NCBI GenBank assembly: GCA_963674545.2
Contig: CAXXFB010000001.1
Location: 1,612,001 to 1,676,000, forward strand
Direction of reading: 5' to 3'
Source: JABGQS01 sp963674545
GTDB taxonomy: Bacteria > Bacillota > Clostridia > Christensenellales > SZUA-584
Length of the DNA: 64,000 nt
Made by a program: the position numbers and the translations under genes. A model generated the notes under the pieces. That model saw nothing but the letters and a program-made list of their open reading frames with translations, made no database searches and was not told the origin of the DNA. This document shows, piece by piece, positions 61,224 through 64,000 of the stretch. The number at the start of each line of letters is the position of its first letter. Position 1 is the stretch's first letter.

Positions 61224-61655
61224 CGTCATCCCAAGCGTGCTTTTCGTTAAACACCATACTTCGAAATGCAAACATGCAAGGTCGTTTATATATTCGTTTA
61301 TGCTCTGCCTCCGGCCTTATAAAAAAGCCGCTATTATTCTTCATTATCCCTTCAAGCCCCGTATTTCTTCAAACCATTTTTTGCAACCAGTATACGGAAC
61401 TTTTTCCTACGGTGTTACATGTTACTCCAAAGCTGTATATAATGCAACCGACAGACCTAAATATAAAAGATATTAAACAAATCAAGAAAAAACATTTATA
61501 TAATTATGTTATATCAGGCTGATGTTTATATTATAAGGTTTATACTATTTTTATGAAACAACAATGCATTTGACAGCATGCTCAATGCATTCTAAGTGAT
61601 GCCTGGCTTCGTTTCTATATATGTGTATAAGTATATCCAAGCCTCTTTTAATAAA
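61224..61655. other. Non-coding stretch without an assigned gene
   Basis: About 430 bases between the MATE gene and the LRR terminator hold only short overlapping frames with no ribosome site or similarity. I see an AATGCATT direct repeat near 61570-61600, and nothing else. Confidence 0.6.
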
Positions 61656-61692
61656 TAAAAAAGCACTTGCGTTAAAAAACAACAAGTGCTTT
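61656..61692 (-). terminator. Terminator of the LRR gene
   Basis: On the minus strand AAAGCACTTG pairs with CAAGTGCTTT, followed by TTTTTTATT. Confidence 0.88.
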
Positions 61693-61748
61693 GCGTTTGT
61701 TTATTCAGGCCGAATCCAGTCTATAATCTGAGAAAAGCATTACCCGAC

Positions 61749-63602
61749 CTAGTTAAATTCCTCTTCTATGATTTCTACGCCGTATTCGTCCTCCAGGAAA
61801 TCTACAACATCTTTAGCATCTCGCTTGTCTTCAACTGTCACCGAATAGATATAAAGATATTCAAGATTTGACATATCCTCCAAAACATAGATATCACTTA
61901 TTGAAAGGAACATAAGATGGAGCCTTTTTAAGTTGCTTATCTTATCAATATCATCTATGTCTTCTATGCTAAGATCTGCAAGCGCCAACACTTCAAGGCT
62001 CTTTAAGTCGCCTATATCTGAAACATCTTCTATAGGCAGCCCGTTTATCATAAGAACTCTTAAGGATTCTAGAGCATCAAGACCGCTTAAGTCGCTTATA
62101 TCCATTTCCTGAATTCTTAGATAATCAAGCTTTTTTAAATCCTCAACGTCCTTTAAATCATCTATGCTGATATCTGCAATAAAGAGAATTTCAAGATTCT
62201 CAAGGTCTCCTAAAAAGCTTAAGTCATCAATGCTGGGGCCTGAAAGATTAAGTGTTTTAAGTTTAGCAAGATTCTCTATGGCATCCATATCCTCTATTGA
62301 TGAATCCCATATTGAAAGCTCCAAAAGCTTGCCTAGGTTTTCAACAGCATCTATATCATCCAGTGAAAGTTCAGCTATCTCTAAAAATTTCAGATTCTCC
62401 AAATCCTCAACAGAGTCGATATCTTCAATATCAAGATCGACCAACGAGAGCTGTTCAAGATTATTTAGTTCGGATACAGAATCGAAATCTTCAATGTCAA
62501 GATAGTTGAGCCCAAGATATTCTAAGTTGTTCAGATTCTCGACCGCATCTATACCATCAATATCAAGGGACGTAAGTTCCAAATATTCAAGCTTATTGAG
62601 CTCTTCGATTGCATCTATATCATCTATACCAAGATAGCTTATATTTAGCTGAACGAGGTTTGTCTTCTCTTCCAGCTCATCAATGTCGGAAACCTCCGAA
62701 AGTCCGTTTAAGCTGAGTATCTTTAGCCTCTTAAGCTCTTCGATACCTTTAAGACTGTCTATATCCGAACAGTTATTGAGAAACAAGCTCTCTAGTTTAG
62801 TAAGCTCCGATATATCTTTCATATCGACTTCACCCAGAGGATCTCTTACATAAAGAGCCTTTGCATCAGTATAATCGTCCATGTCTACTGAATCTTCTAT
62901 TTCGGTGTTGATGATCATAAGGTCATTGATAGTAACCTCTTCGAAAACTCCGTCAACATATATGTATTGAATAGTCACTGTTGTAGGCTCGTCCATAAAG
63001 TCATCTATATCCAGCTCGTATGATTCTTCTCCGTCAACAACGTATCTGACATCTAGTGCAGTGCCGTAGTCTTTGAATGCACCGATCTTTGAAATATTAA
63101 GATATTCATCAAAAACGCTTATCACATAGTTACTGCTTGTGCTCGTGCTGCCTACTTGTATCCATCCGAATATGAAACATAGCGCAAGCGCTATTATGAC
63201 CACTCCTGCTGCTGATAAGCCAATGATAAGGCCGGTTTTCTTTTTCTTTGTGGTTGCAGCCGCGGTCTGCTGTGTCTGCGGTGGAGCTGCGCTAAACATC
63301 TGCTCTGGTCTGGCTGCTTTTTCCGGCATCTCTGCTTCTGGCTGTTTGTCCTGCTTTACCGGTTCTGACTCTATTGTTACCGGTGATGTTTCCCGGGGTT
63401 CTTTTGCGGCTTCTTCCTTTGTTTCTTCAACTGCTTCATCTGCCTTCGTCTCTTCCTGCGCTATAGGCGCCGAAGCTTTTATTTCGGGTTCGCTTTTGTT
63501 TTGAACTGTTTTTGCGCCTTTTGGTTTTTTTGTCTTTTTCCCGCAGCCGGTACAAAACTCAGCATTATCCGGCAGTTCTTTGCCGCAATTATAACAATAC
63601 AT
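61749..63602 (-). CDS. Zinc-ribbon membrane protein with extracellular leucine-rich repeats
   Basis: The 617-residue protein begins with a zinc ribbon (CYNC at 3-6, CTGC at 17-20). A Lys/Glu/Pro-rich linker follows, then one membrane helix (about residues 123-147), and a domain of about 90 residues with no recognised motif. About fifteen 22-residue leucine-rich repeats of the SDS22/internalin type come next, from about residue 265. The repeats are highly acidic (consensus LxxLExLxLxxLxIEDIDxVEx). The ribbon would be cytoplasmic and the repeats outside. There is no LPXTG anchor. A binding or adhesion role is likely but unproven. Confidence 0.85.
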   Translation of the reverse strand: MYCYNCGKELPDNAEFCTGCGKKTKKPKGAKTVQNKSEPEIKASAPIAQEETKADEAVEETKEEAAKEPRETSPVTIESEPVKQDKQPEAEMPEKAARPEQMFSAAPPQTQQTAAATTKKKKTGLIIGLSAAGVVIIALALCFIFGWIQVGSTSTSSNYVISVFDEYLNISKIGAFKDYGTALDVRYVVDGEESYELDIDDFMDEPTTVTIQYIYVDGVFEEVTINDLMIINTEIEDSVDMDDYTDAKALYVRDPLGEVDMKDISELTKLESLFLNNCSDIDSLKGIEELKRLKILSLNGLSEVSDIDELEEKTNLVQLNISYLGIDDIDAIEELNKLEYLELTSLDIDGIDAVENLNNLEYLGLNYLDIEDFDSVSELNNLEQLSLVDLDIEDIDSVEDLENLKFLEIAELSLDDIDAVENLGKLLELSIWDSSIEDMDAIENLAKLKTLNLSGPSIDDLSFLGDLENLEILFIADISIDDLKDVEDLKKLDYLRIQEMDISDLSGLDALESLRVLMINGLPIEDVSDIGDLKSLEVLALADLSIEDIDDIDKISNLKRLHLMFLSISDIYVLEDMSNLEYLYIYSVTVEDKRDAKDVVDFLEDEYGVEIIEEEFN

Positions 63603-63643
63603 CTCTACCCCTCCAATAAACAGATTTTCGATTTACAAAAAAA

Positions 63644-63672
63644 AGTATATACCCATTTTGACAGTATTTCAA
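63644..63672 (-). promoter_or_regulatory. Promoter of the LRR gene
   Basis: The minus strand has TTGAAA at 63667-63672, a 17-base spacer and TATACT at 63644-63649, with GGAGGGG before the ATG. Confidence 0.7.
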
Positions 63673-63686
63673 TGCCCTGTAAAATA

Positions 63687-64000
63687 TTATATCAGTATTT
63701 CAAGAGCTTCAAAAACATTCCTTACGCCATGCACCTGCATCCCCTCCGGCACCCTACAGCCTTTCAGGCTGCCTTTGGGCGCAACGGCTTTCTTAAACCC
63801 CATTGCCGCACACTCGACAAGCCTTTTTTCCACCTGCCCTATGCTCCGCACTTCGCCTGTGAGCCCGACCTCGCCCATCGCTGCAACGTCGCTTACGGCG
63901 CTGTCTCGAAAGCTAGATACTATGCTTGCCGCCATTGCAAGGTCTGCCGCCGGCTGGTTCAGCTTTATTCCGCCCGCTACGTTCACGTATATATCCTGGT
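63687..64000 (-). CDS. radA: DNA repair protein RadA/Sms, C-terminal part (partial at the right edge)
   Basis: The fragment of about 104 residues is the C-terminal Lon-protease-like domain of RadA: DIYVNVAGGIKLNQPAADLAM, GEVGLTGEVRSIGQVEKRL, PKGS. RadA is a RecA-like ATPase that assists recombination by branch migration; the ATPase domain lies beyond the window. The frame is open to base 64000. Confidence 0.96.
   Translation of the reverse strand, partial: QDIYVNVAGGIKLNQPAADLAMAASIVSSFRDSAVSDVAAMGEVGLTGEVRSIGQVEKRLVECAAMGFKKAVAPKGSLKGCRVPEGMQVHGVRNVFEALEILI

Noticed and set aside
61237..61522. Two overlapping short frames on the plus strand
   Set aside because: No ribosome site or similarity, and low-complexity composition typical of non-coding DNA.
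62164..62509. Serine-rich frames antisense to the LRR gene
   Set aside because: Their repetitive sequence mirrors the leucine-rich repeats on the opposite strand.
61749..63602. Repeat array resembling a tandem DNA repeat or CRISPR
   Set aside because: The periodicity is 66 bases and codes for leucine-rich repeats; there are no spacers or palindromic repeats.

Overview
The window looks like a chromosomal segment of an anaerobic member of the Clostridia. It carries pyruvate:ferredoxin oxidoreductase, a complete six-subunit Rnf complex in the clostridial order C-D-G-E-A-B, the oxygen-sensitive class III ribonucleotide reductase with its activase, and AbrB and PadR regulators. Start sites have strong AGGAGG-type ribosome binding sites, and several promoters fit the Bacillota sigma-A consensus closely. 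The gene order trmN6-rsmI-abrB-(DUF3267)-metG-tatD matches the Bacillus order around abrB and metS, and rpsO-pnp is also conserved. A family-level placement is not justified. I see no rRNA, tRNA, CRISPR array, phage or insertion sequence.

Layout: 1-5.6 kb holds the end of an ABC exporter, an orphan membrane-anchored sugar-binding-type protein, a beta-CASP RNase-like hydrolase and an uncharacterised membrane protein. At 5.7-6.0 kb there is a consensus promoter followed by a c-di-GMP-I (GEMM)-like riboswitch with an overlapping terminator. At 6.1-8.9 kb lies a probable zinc-responsive operon (SmtB/ArsR-type repressor, SO_0444-type permease, HMA metallochaperone) that ends in a strongly degenerate AroA-fold gene. 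It is divergent from a glycerate kinase at 9.0-10.2 kb. At 10.3-17.6 kb is an arginine operon, argC-argB-argD-carB-argF, behind probable ARG boxes. It has the Bacillus order but lacks argJ and carA, and a GNAT gene follows. At 18.3-20.9 kb are two related RbsC-like permease proteins without ABC partners.

Pyruvate:ferredoxin oxidoreductase (21.1-24.6 kb) is divergent from an XRE-cupin regulator and acyl-CoA synthetase pair, which is preceded by an unassigned attenuator-like leader. At 27.6-30.0 kb is a possible small-molecule-response cluster (AraC-GyrI, Cys-rich protein, GyrI-like protein, tautomerase). A PadR regulator coupled to a SEDS-family membrane protein that seems to lack the catalytic Asp follows. 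GrpB and methyltransferase genes precede the rnf-maf operon (33.3-38.9 kb). TauE-like, rpsO, pnp, RNA-modification genes, ribokinase and nrdDG (with two NrdR boxes) run to 49.1 kb. The abrB/metG neighbourhood, a MacAB-like efflux operon, a MATE pump and a zinc-ribbon leucine-rich-repeat membrane protein lead to the partial radA gene at the right edge.

Functionally, pyruvate oxidation by the ferredoxin oxidoreductase yields reduced ferredoxin that the Rnf complex can use to reduce NAD+ and build an ion gradient. The arginine operon supplies the pathway from N-acetylglutamate to citrulline, except for steps that must be encoded elsewhere. The most interesting items are the riboswitch that seems cut off from the next gene, the attenuator-like leader at 25.0 kb, the repurposed AroA-fold protein, and the SEDS paralogue with Asp replaced by Asn.
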